The notes below the pieces were generated by a model. That model was not told the origin of the DNA, did not search any database, and was given only the letters and a program-made list of their open reading frames with translations. A DNA stretch of 6,957 nt, taken from NCBI GenBank assembly GCA_007117525.1, contig SKGJ01000398.1, positions 1 through 6,957 of the forward strand. Reading direction: 5' to 3'. Shown here piece by piece: positions 1 to 6,957 of the stretch (the first letter of the stretch is position 1; each line of letters starts with the position of its first letter). This stretch comes from Alkalimonas sp. (GTDB lineage: Bacteria > Pseudomonadota > Gammaproteobacteria > Enterobacterales > Alteromonadaceae). Both the position numbers and the translations under genes were made by a program.

Positions 1-799
1 CCACCAAACGGTTCTCAACAATATCAATCCGGCCGATGCCGTGCTCAGCACCAATGGCGTTTAACAACGTCAGGGCGTCCACCGGCTCCAGTGCCTGGCC
101 ATTGACTTTGCACAGTTCACCTTCGGCAAAGGATAACTCAACATAGGCAGGGTGATCGGGCGCCTGCTCTGGTGATTTGGTCCAGGTCCAGACTTGCTCA
201 GACGGCTCGCACCAGGGATCTTCCAACTCACCGCCTTCGTGTGAAATGTGCCACAAGTTGGCATCCCGACTGTAGATTTTGGTCGCCGAGGAGGTGGTTG
301 GGATCTGCTTTTCAGCCAGATAATCCAACAGGGACTGACGGGAAGTGAAGTCCCATTCCCGCCAGGGAGCAATCACTTTAAGTTGCGGTGCCAGCGCAGC
401 AAAGGCCCCTTCAAAGCGCACCTGATCGTTGCCCTTGCCGGTACAACCATGACTGAGCGCATCGGCACCCACCTTTAAAGCGAGCTCAACCTGAGCCCTA
501 GCAATCACCGGACGTGCCATCGAAGTACCCAGCAGGTACTGGCCTTCGTAGACCGCCCCCGTTTTTAAGGTTGGATACACCACTTCGCGCATCAGTTCGT
601 CGCGCAGATCCACCACGTAGCAGCTGGAAGCACCGGAGGCAATGGCTTTCTCTTCCACCCCGGCCAGCTCCTCATCGCCCTGACCCACATTGGCCACAAA
701 AGCCACCACTTCACAGCCATAATTGTCTTTTAACCAAGGCACGATGGCCGAAGTATCCAAACCACCGGAGTACGCCAATACGACTTTTTTTACACTCAT
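1..799 (-). CDS. argG: Argininosuccinate synthase, N-terminal two thirds (3' end outside window)
   Basis: ArgG joins citrulline and aspartate, using ATP, to make argininosuccinate in the cytoplasm, the penultimate step of arginine synthesis. I translated the minus strand from ATG at 799-797 and read 266 codons to the window edge with no stop or frameshift. The protein starts [17 protein letters not shown]. The N-type ATP pyrophosphatase P-loop SGGLDTS is at residues 11-17, the conserved [14 protein letters not shown] block at 117-130, and [15 protein letters not shown] at 176-190. The P-loop lies close to the N terminus, as in the roughly 400-residue form of the enzyme rather than the longer E. 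coli form, so about 135 residues should be missing beyond position 1. The start lies 8 bases after the argF stop, with a GAGG Shine-Dalgarno site at the right distance. It is the fourth arg gene of the cluster and is probably expressed from the argC promoter. Family assignment is secure. Confidence 0.97.
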   Translation of the reverse strand, partial: MSVKKVVLAYSGGLDTSAIVPWLKDNYGCEVVAFVANVGQGDEELAGVEEKAIASGASSCYVVDLRDELMREVVYPTLKTGAVYEGQYLLGTSMARPVIARAQVELALKVGADALSHGCTGKGNDQVRFEGAFAALAPQLKVIAPWREWDFTSRQSLLDYLAEKQIPTTSSATKIYSRDANLWHISHEGGELEDPWCEPSEQVWTWTKSPEQAPDHPAYVELSFAEGELCKVNGQALEPVDALTLLNAIGAEHGIGRIDIVENRLV

Positions 800-805
800 C
801 TCGCA

Positions 806-809
806 CCTC
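806..809 (-). promoter_or_regulatory. Ribosome binding site of argG, overlapping the argF stop
   Basis: GAGG on the minus strand with 6 bases to the argG ATG. It overlaps the TGA stop of argF (808-810), so ribosomes ending argF sit on the argG initiation site. This supports translational coupling and the ATG at 799 as the start. Confidence 0.7.
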
Positions 810-1734
810 ATGCTAAAAGTTGGATCAGCACCGCATTTTGCGCGTGCATTCTGTTTTCCGCTTGTTGCAACACCAAAGATGCCTGGCTGTCCAGCAGCTC
901 ACTGGTCACTTCCTGGCCCCGATGGGCTGGCAGGCAATGCATCAGGTAGCCGATATCCAGCCGTGCCAGCACCTCACTGGACAGCTGATAGGCGCCAAAG
1001 CGCTGCTGCTGCTCAGCGGCATCCATCGAGTCCCCCATCGACACCCAGGTATCGGTGTAAATCGCCTGGCTGCCATGGGCTTCGGATAAATGGTGGCTCA
1101 GTGTCAGTTTGGCGCCGGTTTTGGCGGCCAGTAACTGAGCCTGCTGCAGCACATGACCATCGGGTCCGTGGTTCGGTGGCGTAATCACCACCAGCGACAT
1201 GCCGGCCAGAGCAGCGCCCAGCATCAGCGAGTGACACACATTGTTGCCATCCCCGACAAAGGCTAGCTGCACTTTGCGTAAATCGCCAAAGGTCTCTTGC
1301 AAGGTCAATAGATCGGCCAGCGCCTGACAGGGATGGTACAGATCGCTGAGAGCGTTGATCACCGGGATCCCACTGCTGGCCGCCAGTTTCTCCAGCGTGC
1401 TCTGCCGGTACACCCGGGCGACAATGGCGTCGGTCCAACAAGCCAGATTACGGCCAAAGTCTTCCACCGTTTCGCGCCCGCCCAGGTCGCCGTTTTGCTG
1501 ATCAAGATAGACGCTGTGGCCGCCCAGTTTCTGAATACCAACATCAAAACTGACCCGGGTTCGCAGCGAGGGCTTCTCAAACAACATCGCAATGCTTTTG
1601 CCAGCCAGTGCCTGCTGATACGCGGCAGGTTGCTGTTTCACCTGCAATGCCAGCTGCAGCAATTGCTGCAATTGTTCCGGATTAAGCTCCTGCAGCGACA
1701 GGAGTTGATGCATGGATGTCATAAGCGTACTCAT
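808..1734 (-). CDS. argF: Ornithine carbamoyltransferase
   Basis: Transfers the carbamoyl group of carbamoyl phosphate to ornithine, giving citrulline; cytoplasmic and normally a trimer. Read from the first ATG the protein has 308 residues, close to the short anabolic enzyme of pseudomonads and shorter than E. coli ArgF (334). Carbamoyl phosphate motif SLRTR is at residues 56-60, HPCQ at 134-137, the ornithine-binding DTWVSMG at 228-234, and HCLPAHRG with the catalytic Cys at 266-273; QAENRMHAQ near the C terminus is also typical. SMG and HCLP indicate the ornithine enzyme rather than aspartate carbamoyltransferase. The start is uncertain. ATGs at 1734, 1722 and 1713 are all in frame and none has a clear Shine-Dalgarno site; family alignment suits the third ([12 protein letters not shown], 301 residues) as well as the first. 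The first lies 7 bases after the argB stop, which favours coupling. The N terminus is rich in Leu and Gln. Confidence 0.96.
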   Translation of the reverse strand: MSTLMTSMHQLLSLQELNPEQLQQLLQLALQVKQQPAAYQQALAGKSIAMLFEKPSLRTRVSFDVGIQKLGGHSVYLDQQNGDLGGRETVEDFGRNLACWTDAIVARVYRQSTLEKLAASSGIPVINALSDLYHPCQALADLLTLQETFGDLRKVQLAFVGDGNNVCHSLMLGAALAGMSLVVITPPNHGPDGHVLQQAQLLAAKTGAKLTLSHHLSEAHGSQAIYTDTWVSMGDSMDAAEQQQRFGAYQLSSEVLARLDIGYLMHCLPAHRGQEVTSELLDSQASLVLQQAENRMHAQNAVLIQLLA

Positions 1735-1741
1735 TCGTTTT

Positions 1742-2512
1742 TTAGGGATAAATGCGGGTTCCTACCGCCTGACCAGCCAACAAAGGCAGCAACAGTTCCG
1801 GCTGTTGCCAGCCTGCCACCACGATTGGACGTTGCAATACCTGAGCAGTGTCCAGGGCCGCATCCAGTTTCACTTTCATGCCGCCTTTAATAACGCCCTC
1901 TGCCACCAATACCTTGGCCTCGGCAGCACTGAGCTTAGTCATGACACGACCATCGTCTTGCAGAATACCGGGCACATCGGTCAGCAGCAGCAAGTCGCCC
2001 TGCAGTAATTGACACAAGGCAGCTGCCGCCAAATCGGCATTGACGTTCAGCAGGGCGCCGTCGTAGTGACCAATCGAGCTTAGCACCGGGGTAAAGTGTT
2101 GCTGCAATAAGCTTTGCAGCAAGGCCGGCTGTCCTGGCAAAGCTTTGGCGACAGCGCCCAGCGCTGGGGTGCGCTCAAAGCGGCAACTGCCGCCGGCCCC
2201 CAGTGTCAGGCCGACAGGTGCCAGCCCGGCCTGATCGGCCAGCGCTACCAACTCGGCATTGACCGCACCGGCCAAAGCCCCGGCAATCACCGGCATCTGC
2301 TCTGGTGGCGAAACCCGCTGGCCATCGACTTTCTCGGTGACAAAACCAAAGGTGTGCAACCAGCTTTCGACCTGAGCGCCGCCGCCGTGCACCAGCAGCA
2401 GTGGCCGGTTGGCTTTTATTTGCTCACAAACAGCCAGCAGCTCAGCAATGGCCTTAGGCTCCTGCAACAGGCGCCCTCCAAGTTTCACCACCAAAGGCGT
2501 TGCTTCAGTCAC
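1742..2512 (-). CDS. argB: Acetylglutamate kinase (GTG start)
   Basis: Phosphorylates N-acetylglutamate with ATP, the second step of arginine synthesis; amino acid kinase fold, cytoplasmic. I place the start at GTG 2512-2510, giving 256 residues (E. coli 258). A perfect AGGAGG lies 5 bases upstream, and the protein then begins MTEATPLVVKLGG, matching the family N terminus. An in-frame ATG at 2554 would add 14 residues read inside argC and lacks this support. KLGG is at residues 10-13, HGGG at 42-45, the substrate Arg at 66 (GQRVSP), NVNAD at 156-160, and GGMKVKLDAAL with the conserved Lys at 213 and 215. The short form without an N-terminal helix extension resembles the E. coli dimeric kinase, which arginine does not inhibit; feedback is therefore probably exerted elsewhere, such as on the acetylglutamate synthase (inference). 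It overlaps the argC stop by 8 bases (GTGACTGA). Confidence 0.95.
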   Translation of the reverse strand: MTEATPLVVKLGGRLLQEPKAIAELLAVCEQIKANRPLLLVHGGGAQVESWLHTFGFVTEKVDGQRVSPPEQMPVIAGALAGAVNAELVALADQAGLAPVGLTLGAGGSCRFERTPALGAVAKALPGQPALLQSLLQQHFTPVLSSIGHYDGALLNVNADLAAAALCQLLQGDLLLLTDVPGILQDDGRVMTKLSAAEAKVLVAEGVIKGGMKVKLDAALDTAQVLQRPIVVAGWQQPELLLPLLAGQAVGTRIYP

Positions 2513-3554
2513 GGTACCCTCCTGCCAACAGGCCAGTCGACTCGCCAAAACCAAATTTCAGGTTGGCCAGTTGCACCGCTTGTGCCGCTGCGCCTTTTAA
2601 CAGGTTATCGATGGCCGACACCACCACCAGCTGCTGGCCATCCTGCTGCCAGTAAAGATCGCAAAAGGCGGTACCAGCCACATCGGCCACATTGGGGGAA
2701 CGATTAACTAAGCGCACCATCGGCTTGTGCTGATAACAAATTTGATAGGCCGCGCTGACATCCGCCGGACTGACTTCGGACTTTAAGCCAACACTAATGG
2801 TGGCCAGAATGCCCCGCTTAAAATTTCCCAGGTGTGGTGTAAAGACCACAGAGCGCCCCAGTGTCTGTTCAATTTCCGGCCGGTGACGGTGGCCGAAAAA
2901 GCCATAGGCCGCTAAACCCACTTCACAAAAGGAGGTGCTGAGGCTGGCTTTACGGCCGGCACCGGAGACACCACTGACCGCACTGATCACCGGTACCGCC
3001 CCTTCGGCCAACAGGCCGGCGCGAACCAATGGCAACAAGGCCAGTGCCGACGCGGTTGGGTAACAGCCCGCCACAGCAAACAGCGACTGCGCTAGCTGGT
3101 CGGTTGGTATCCACTCGGCCAAGCCGTAAGGGGCTTGTGCCAGCAGATCCGGATGAGCATGATCGTAGCCATAAAATTTGGGATACAAAGCAGGGTCTTT
3201 TAACCGGAAGGCACCGGATAAATCAAACACCACCAGGCCCGCTGCCAGCAGTTTCGGTGCCAGGGCTTCACTTGCCTCGTGCGGTAAGGCCAAAAAGGCC
3301 AACTCGGCGCGCTCAGCGAGCCCTTCCAACAGGGTGTCCTGCCACGGCAGGACCTGCAGCTCCAGCTGACCAGTGTAGCGTGGGTACAACGAAGAAAAGG
3401 CTTCGGGTTCCCGCCCCGCCGATGCATAAGCAGCCACCAGCTCGATGGCCGGATGCTGACTGAGCAGCTGCACCAGCTCAGCACCACTGTAGCCGGCAGC
3501 CCCTAGCACGATAGCCCGTTTTTTAGACAACACAATAGATTGAGATGACGACAT
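2505..3554 (-). CDS. argC: N-acetyl-gamma-glutamyl-phosphate reductase
   Basis: Reduces N-acetylglutamyl 5-phosphate to N-acetylglutamate 5-semialdehyde with NADPH, the third step of arginine synthesis. The protein has 349 residues, near the family norm (E. coli 334), with about ten extra residues at the N terminus before KKRAIVLGAAGYSGAEL. The NADP-binding Rossmann glycine motif GAAGYSG is at residues 18-24, VVFDLSGAFR at 108-117, the catalytic Cys164 in AGCYPT (163-168), SGVSGAGRK at 194-202, and the active-site histidine region GHRHRPE at 221-227. TPHLGNFKRG and DNLLKGAAAQAVQ complete the C-terminal half. ATG 3554 is the first start after an in-frame TAG at 3588-3590 and has a GGAAGG ribosome site 6 bases upstream. 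It is the first gene of the arg operon, directly downstream of a double ARG-box-like operator, so ArgR repression is expected. No missing residues or truncation were seen. Confidence 0.97.
   Translation of the reverse strand: MSSSQSIVLSKKRAIVLGAAGYSGAELVQLLSQHPAIELVAAYASAGREPEAFSSLYPRYTGQLELQVLPWQDTLLEGLAERAELAFLALPHEASEALAPKLLAAGLVVFDLSGAFRLKDPALYPKFYGYDHAHPDLLAQAPYGLAEWIPTDQLAQSLFAVAGCYPTASALALLPLVRAGLLAEGAVPVISAVSGVSGAGRKASLSTSFCEVGLAAYGFFGHRHRPEIEQTLGRSVVFTPHLGNFKRGILATISVGLKSEVSPADVSAAYQICYQHKPMVRLVNRSPNVADVAGTAFCDLYWQQDGQQLVVVSAIDNLLKGAAAQAVQLANLKFGFGESTGLLAGGYRD
2518..2523 (-). promoter_or_regulatory. Strong Shine-Dalgarno site fixing the argB GTG start
   Basis: A perfect AGGAGG on the minus strand, 5 bases before GTG at 2512-2510 and inside the last codons of argC. 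It is the best ribosome binding site in the window and decides for the internal GTG over the upstream ATG at 2554. Confidence 0.85.
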
Positions 3555-3560
3555 CAGCAG

Positions 3561-3566
3561 CCTTCC
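3561..3566 (-). promoter_or_regulatory. Ribosome binding site of argC
   Basis: GGAAGG on the minus strand, 6 bases before the argC ATG at 3554. It supports the 349-residue start; no other ATG lies between this one and the in-frame TAG upstream. Confidence 0.65.
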
Positions 3567-3610
3567 ATACCAGGATAAGCCGTCAGTCTACGGATTGAGG
3601 TAGCAAAATA

Positions 3611-3628
3611 CAAGAATTATTATGCTGT
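3611..3628 (-). promoter_or_regulatory. Candidate ARG box (promoter-distal copy, nearer argC)
   Basis: Read on the minus strand, acAGCATAATAATTCTtg. Compared with the enterobacterial ArgR consensus WNTGAATWWWWATTCANW, 12 of the 16 specified positions match, including the four-base A/T centre and ATTC of the right half. Alone it would be weak. It lies exactly 3 bp from a better site, the spacing of paired ARG boxes bound by an ArgR hexamer. Confidence 0.72.
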
Positions 3629-3664
3629 TTTTATGAATTTTTACCCAGAAAGGCAAGGTGTCAA
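3628..3664 (-). promoter_or_regulatory. Candidate sigma-70 promoter of the arg operon
   Basis: Two overlapping readings exist on the minus strand. A perfect -35 hexamer TTGACA at 3664-3659 is followed after 15 bases by TAAAAA at 3643-3638. Alternatively TTGCCT at 3656-3651 is followed after the preferred 17 bases by TAAAAA at 3633-3628. A CATAAT at 3624-3619 matches the -10 consensus better but lacks a good -35. In every reading the promoter overlaps the ARG-box-like sites, as expected for ArgR-repressed genes. Which hexamers are used cannot be decided by eye. Confidence 0.5.
3632..3649 (-). promoter_or_regulatory. Candidate ARG box (upstream, stronger copy)
   Basis: Read on the minus strand, tcTGGGTAAAAATTCAta. 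It matches 14 of 16 specified positions of WNTGAATWWWWATTCANW, with a perfect right half ATTCA and only two changes in the left half. Together with the copy at 3611-3628 it forms a tandem operator in front of argC. Binding by ArgR with arginine would cover the candidate promoter and repress argCBFG. Confidence 0.8.
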
Positions 3665-3698
3665 AGAATCAGTCTGCCGGCCTTCCATGACCGACAGA
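3664..3698 (-). terminator. Imperfect stem-loop after metF, possible weak terminator
   Basis: On the minus strand, TCTGTCGGTC pairs with GGCCGGCAGA around a six-base loop ATGGAA (3673-3698), a 10-bp stem with two T-G wobble pairs. It begins 14 bases after the metF stop and is followed by CTGATTCTTT, which is T-rich but not a clean T run. Position and GC-rich stem suit an intrinsic terminator of the metL-metF transcript; the poor tail suggests incomplete termination. Confidence 0.5.
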
Positions 3699-3711
3699 TG
3701 ACAAGCCAGTT

Positions 3712-4614
<903 letters not shown>

Positions 4615-6957
4615 TTACGACAACCTCGATGAATAGGCAGCAGCGGGCAACTGCTGACAAAGCTGTGCCAGATCGGCATGCACGCCGCCAGCGGTTACGG
4701 TACGACCGGCACCGGGCCCTTTGATCACCAAAGGCAACTCCTGGTACCAGTCGGATTCAATCACAAATACATTGTCACAAGGTAAAATGGCCGCCAGCGG
4801 ATCACTGGCCGGCACCTGCACCAAGCGAACTCTGGCCTGGACACCGGCTTCGGTTAGCGACAGCTCACCGACATAGCGTAGCTGCAAGCCTTGTTGCTGC
4901 GCTTGTTGCCAGGCGGCCTGCATCAGCGCATCGAATTCAGCGCGCTGTTGCCAGAACGCCTGCCAACTGTCACCGGCCAGTGATTCAGGCAGCAAAGGTT
5001 CCAGTGCAATGTCATCCAGCTCCAACGAGCACCCCATGGTACGCGCCAGCACCAGCAACTTACGCTGCACATCACGGCCAGATAAGTCTTCGCGCGGATC
5101 CGGCTCGGTGTACCCCAGCTCTCTGGCTTGCAGCAGCAGCTCGGAAAAGGCACTGCTGCCATCGTACTGACACAGCAACCAGGACAAGGTGCCGGAAAAA
5201 ATGCCACTGATCCGGCGTACCTGATCGCCAGCGCTGTGAAGCTCCTGCAAAGCACGTTGCACCGGCAAACCGGCGCCAGCCGTGGTAGTGCTGTACCAAT
5301 GCAGCTGCTGCTGGTCTAAACGGGCCAGGATGGCCTGATACTCGGCTTCTGGCAAGGTAACACCTTGCTTGTTGGCGCTGATGAGATGACAACCCGCCTC
5401 AATAAAAGCCGGGTACTGCTCGGCCAGTTGTTGGCTTGGGGTTAAGTCGATCAGGACCTTTGGCCCCTTCAGCTCAGCGATTTCAGCCAGCAAGGCCTTC
5501 TGATCCAATGGCCTGCCCTGCTGCATTTGCTGCGCCAGCTCTTGACCGTTGTCAGGTTCAAACACCATCTGGCGCGAATTAAACAACACAGCCAAGCGCA
5601 ATGCATGGCTGTGACAACGCTGCTGATGCCCCGGCAGTAAGCGCAAAAACTCCGCGCCGACATTGCCGGTGCCGGCGACAATCAATTGAATTTCCGGTCG
5701 GGGCTGCGTACAGCATTGATGCAACTGGGCAAGATTCACTGCAGATAACTCCTGGTCGAACAGCCAGATGGCCAGTTCATGGTTTTGATAACGATGCGCC
5801 GGGGCAAGCCGCTTGACGCAAGCCGCTACATCGGCTGGCAAGTCTGCTTGCTGGACCTGAGCGGGTTTTAACCAGGCGACAGCGTAATAGCGACTGGTGT
5901 CATGCACGGCGTGCACCTGATGCTTGGCCAGCAACTGCACCGCCTCGTCGGCAACCCTGGCCGGCAACAACCAAACATGAGCGTCGCAGCTTTGTGGCAG
6001 CGCAATCACCGGCTGATGCAAGGCATTGGCCAACCAGCTGGCGTCCAACCCATGCAATTGATGCATGCTTAGCAGCACCATGTCGTGCAAATCGGTGACA
6101 AAGCTGGCCAGACAATCGGCATCCGGCAGGATATGGCAGCCGCTACGCTCGGGCTCAAAGCTGGAGCGCACCAGCAATTTGGTCTGGCTGTTGTGCAGGG
6201 GCGATAAGGTACGGGCATGCAGCACCGGGTTGCCAAGCTCGGCCAGCAAACAGGCCTGACGCCAACTGACCTGCTGATACGGCACTGCAGCTGGCAGACG
6301 ACGGGGATCTCCACTGTAGATGGCATCGACGTCGGTCCAGATGGTCACTTGCTCTGCCTGCACCAGTCGGCCAAGAATGGTGGCGGAGTAATCGCTGCCA
6401 TTGCGCCCCAGCGTCAGACTGTTGCCCGCCAGGTCCCGACCAATGAAGCCGGTGACCACCCGGATACCGGGCTGGCAAAGCGCTTGTAAGTCCTGCTCGG
6501 ATTGATCCCAGCGGACTTGCTGACCATCCACCGTCAAAAACTGCCGGCTGTCGAGCCAATCGGCCGCCAGACCCAGCTGCCGCAGTAAACGGCTCAGCAA
6601 CAAGGCCGATACCGATTCCCCCAACGCCAGCACATCGGCAGCACGGCCAGCCTGCGCCAGCTCTGGCAACACCGCCAACCATTGTTGCAGCTGAGCCAAT
6701 ACGTCGCTTTGCTCAGGCTCGGTCAGGCTTTGCTGCACTAGCGTGGTCAGACTGTGCTGCACCTCGGCTAGTACCGCTTCCAGCCCTTCGCCACGGGCCG
6801 CCAAATCCAGCAACTGGCACAGCTGGTCCGTGGTTTTGCCGGGGGCAGAAACCACCAGCCAGCACTGCTCTGGCGCCGCACAGTGCTGCTGCACTATGGC
6901 TGCCACAGCACGAAAACGTCCGGCATCGGCCAGACTGGTTCCACCAAATTTATGCAC
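4615..6957 (-). CDS. metL: Bifunctional aspartokinase/homoserine dehydrogenase II (5' end outside window)
   Basis: Catalyses the first and third steps of the aspartate pathway: aspartate to aspartyl phosphate (ATP) and aspartate semialdehyde to homoserine (NADPH). 780 codons are open to the window edge. The N-terminal kinase has HKFGGTSLAD at residues 2-11, GRNGSDYSAT at 184-193, WTDVDAIYSGDPR at 207-219 and VLHARTL at 245-251. The C-terminal dehydrogenase has the nucleotide-binding GTGNVG at 429-434, SANK at 527-530, SGIFSGTLSWLL at 584-595, GYTEPDPREDLSGRDVQRK at 615-633 and GPGAGRTVTAGG at 747-758. HKFGG and the neighbouring metF indicate MetL rather than ThrA. The stretch of about 290-420 shows no clear ACT motif, in keeping with MetL lacking threonine inhibition. 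The GTG at the edge is probably an internal Val: E. coli MetL (about 810 residues) has some 15 residues before this point. Expected regulator is MetJ, upstream of the window (inference). Confidence 0.95.
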   Translation of the reverse strand: MHKFGGTSLADAGRFRAVAAIVQQHCAAPEQCWLVVSAPGKTTDQLCQLLDLAARGEGLEAVLAEVQHSLTTLVQQSLTEPEQSDVLAQLQQWLAVLPELAQAGRAADVLALGESVSALLLSRLLRQLGLAADWLDSRQFLTVDGQQVRWDQSEQDLQALCQPGIRVVTGFIGRDLAGNSLTLGRNGSDYSATILGRLVQAEQVTIWTDVDAIYSGDPRRLPAAVPYQQVSWRQACLLAELGNPVLHARTLSPLHNSQTKLLVRSSFEPERSGCHILPDADCLASFVTDLHDMVLLSMHQLHGLDASWLANALHQPVIALPQSCDAHVWLLPARVADEAVQLLAKHQVHAVHDTSRYYAVAWLKPAQVQQADLPADVAACVKRLAPAHRYQNHELAIWLFDQELSAVNLAQLHQCCTQPRPEIQLIVAGTGNVGAEFLRLLPGHQQRCHSHALRLAVLFNSRQMVFEPDNGQELAQQMQQGRPLDQKALLAEIAELKGPKVLIDLTPSQQLAEQYPAFIEAGCHLISANKQGVTLPEAEYQAILARLDQQQLHWYSTTTAGAGLPVQRALQELHSAGDQVRRISGIFSGTLSWLLCQYDGSSAFSELLLQARELGYTEPDPREDLSGRDVQRKLLVLARTMGCSLELDDIALEPLLPESLAGDSWQAFWQQRAEFDALMQAAWQQAQQQGLQLRYVGELSLTEAGVQARVRLVQVPASDPLAAILPCDNVFVIESDWYQELPLVIKGPGAGRTVTAGGVHADLAQLCQQLPAAAYSSRLS
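4624..4627 (-). promoter_or_regulatory. Ribosome binding site of metF inside the metL 3' end
   Basis: GAGG on the minus strand, 9 bases before the metF ATG and within the last codons of metL. It supports the start at 4614 and coupled translation. Confidence 0.6.

Noticed and set aside
723..1184. Plus-strand open frames opposite argG and argF, such as 153 codons here and 185 codons at 1333-1890
   Set aside because: They are antisense to clearly conserved enzymes, encode low-complexity or Pro/Arg/His-rich sequences, and have no recognisable family; shadows of high-GC coding DNA.
1655..1670. Perfect 16-bp palindrome TGCAGCAATTGCTGCA
   Set aside because: It lies inside argF in a run of Leu and Gln codons (CTG, CAG, TTG, CAA), which produces such symmetry by chance.
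2513..2554. ATG at 2554 as the argB start
   Set aside because: The extra 14 residues are read inside argC, lack family support, and the perfect ribosome site points to the GTG at 2512.
3580..3593. Small hairpin CCGT-loop-ACGG in the argC leader
   Set aside because: Only four pairs, too weak to suggest a riboswitch or attenuator; no leader peptide rich in arginine codons was seen.
3555..3711. MetJ box (AGACGTCT repeats)
   Set aside because: Only single AGACTGA matches (3675-3669 and 3589-3583), with poor agreement and no tandem 8-bp arrangement.
6051..6067. Inverted repeat CATGCA-ATTGA-TGCATG
   Set aside because: It is short, within metL, and explained by Met-His-Gln-Leu-His codons; no regulatory position.
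6955..6957. GTG at the window edge as the metL start
   Set aside because: It directly precedes HKFGG with no room to see a ribosome site; MetL proteins carry further residues before this motif, so the gene is cut by the window.

Overview
The window is a densely packed piece of a proteobacterial chromosome with every gene on the minus strand. In transcription order (high to low coordinates) it holds metL (5' end cut by the window edge), metF, a 157-base intergenic regulatory region, then argC, argB, argF and the first two thirds of argG. No mobile element, phage gene, CRISPR array, tRNA or rRNA was seen. The content points to a gammaproteobacterium related to Alteromonadales, Aeromonadales or Vibrionales. 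MetF is very close to the E. coli protein throughout, the aspartokinase/homoserine dehydrogenase is of the MetL type, and argCBFG gene order with an ArgR-type operator is common in those groups. G+C is in the mid-to-high 50s percent from a few sampled lines. The genus cannot be settled from this window.

Region 1 (6957 to 3712) is the methionine branch. MetL phosphorylates aspartate and later reduces aspartate semialdehyde to homoserine. MetF supplies 5-methyl-tetrahydrofolate for the last methyl transfer of methionine synthesis. The two genes abut exactly (TAA then ATG), so they are almost certainly cotranscribed, probably from a promoter upstream of the window, where metB and metJ lie in related genomes (inference).

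Region 2 (3711 to 3555) is the only substantial non-coding stretch. It contains an imperfect stem-loop after metF that may act as a terminator, candidate sigma-70 elements, and two 18-bp ARG-box-like sites separated by exactly 3 bp, the classical layout of an ArgR operator.

Region 3 (3554 to 1) is the arginine operon argC-argB-argF-argG. Genes overlap or lie within 7 bases, except for an 8-base gap before argG, so it is very probably one transcript continuing beyond the left edge, most likely into argH. ArgB makes N-acetylglutamyl phosphate, ArgC reduces it to the semialdehyde, ArgF makes citrulline from ornithine, and ArgG makes argininosuccinate. The ornithine-forming steps (argA/argE or argJ, and argD) are not in the window. 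In particular argE is not divergent from argC, as it is in E. coli and Vibrio; metF lies upstream in tandem instead.

This is ordinary core biosynthetic DNA. I found no sign of an undescribed system. The points worth a second look are the operator architecture, the head-to-tail met/arg junction, and start-codon choices for argB and argF.
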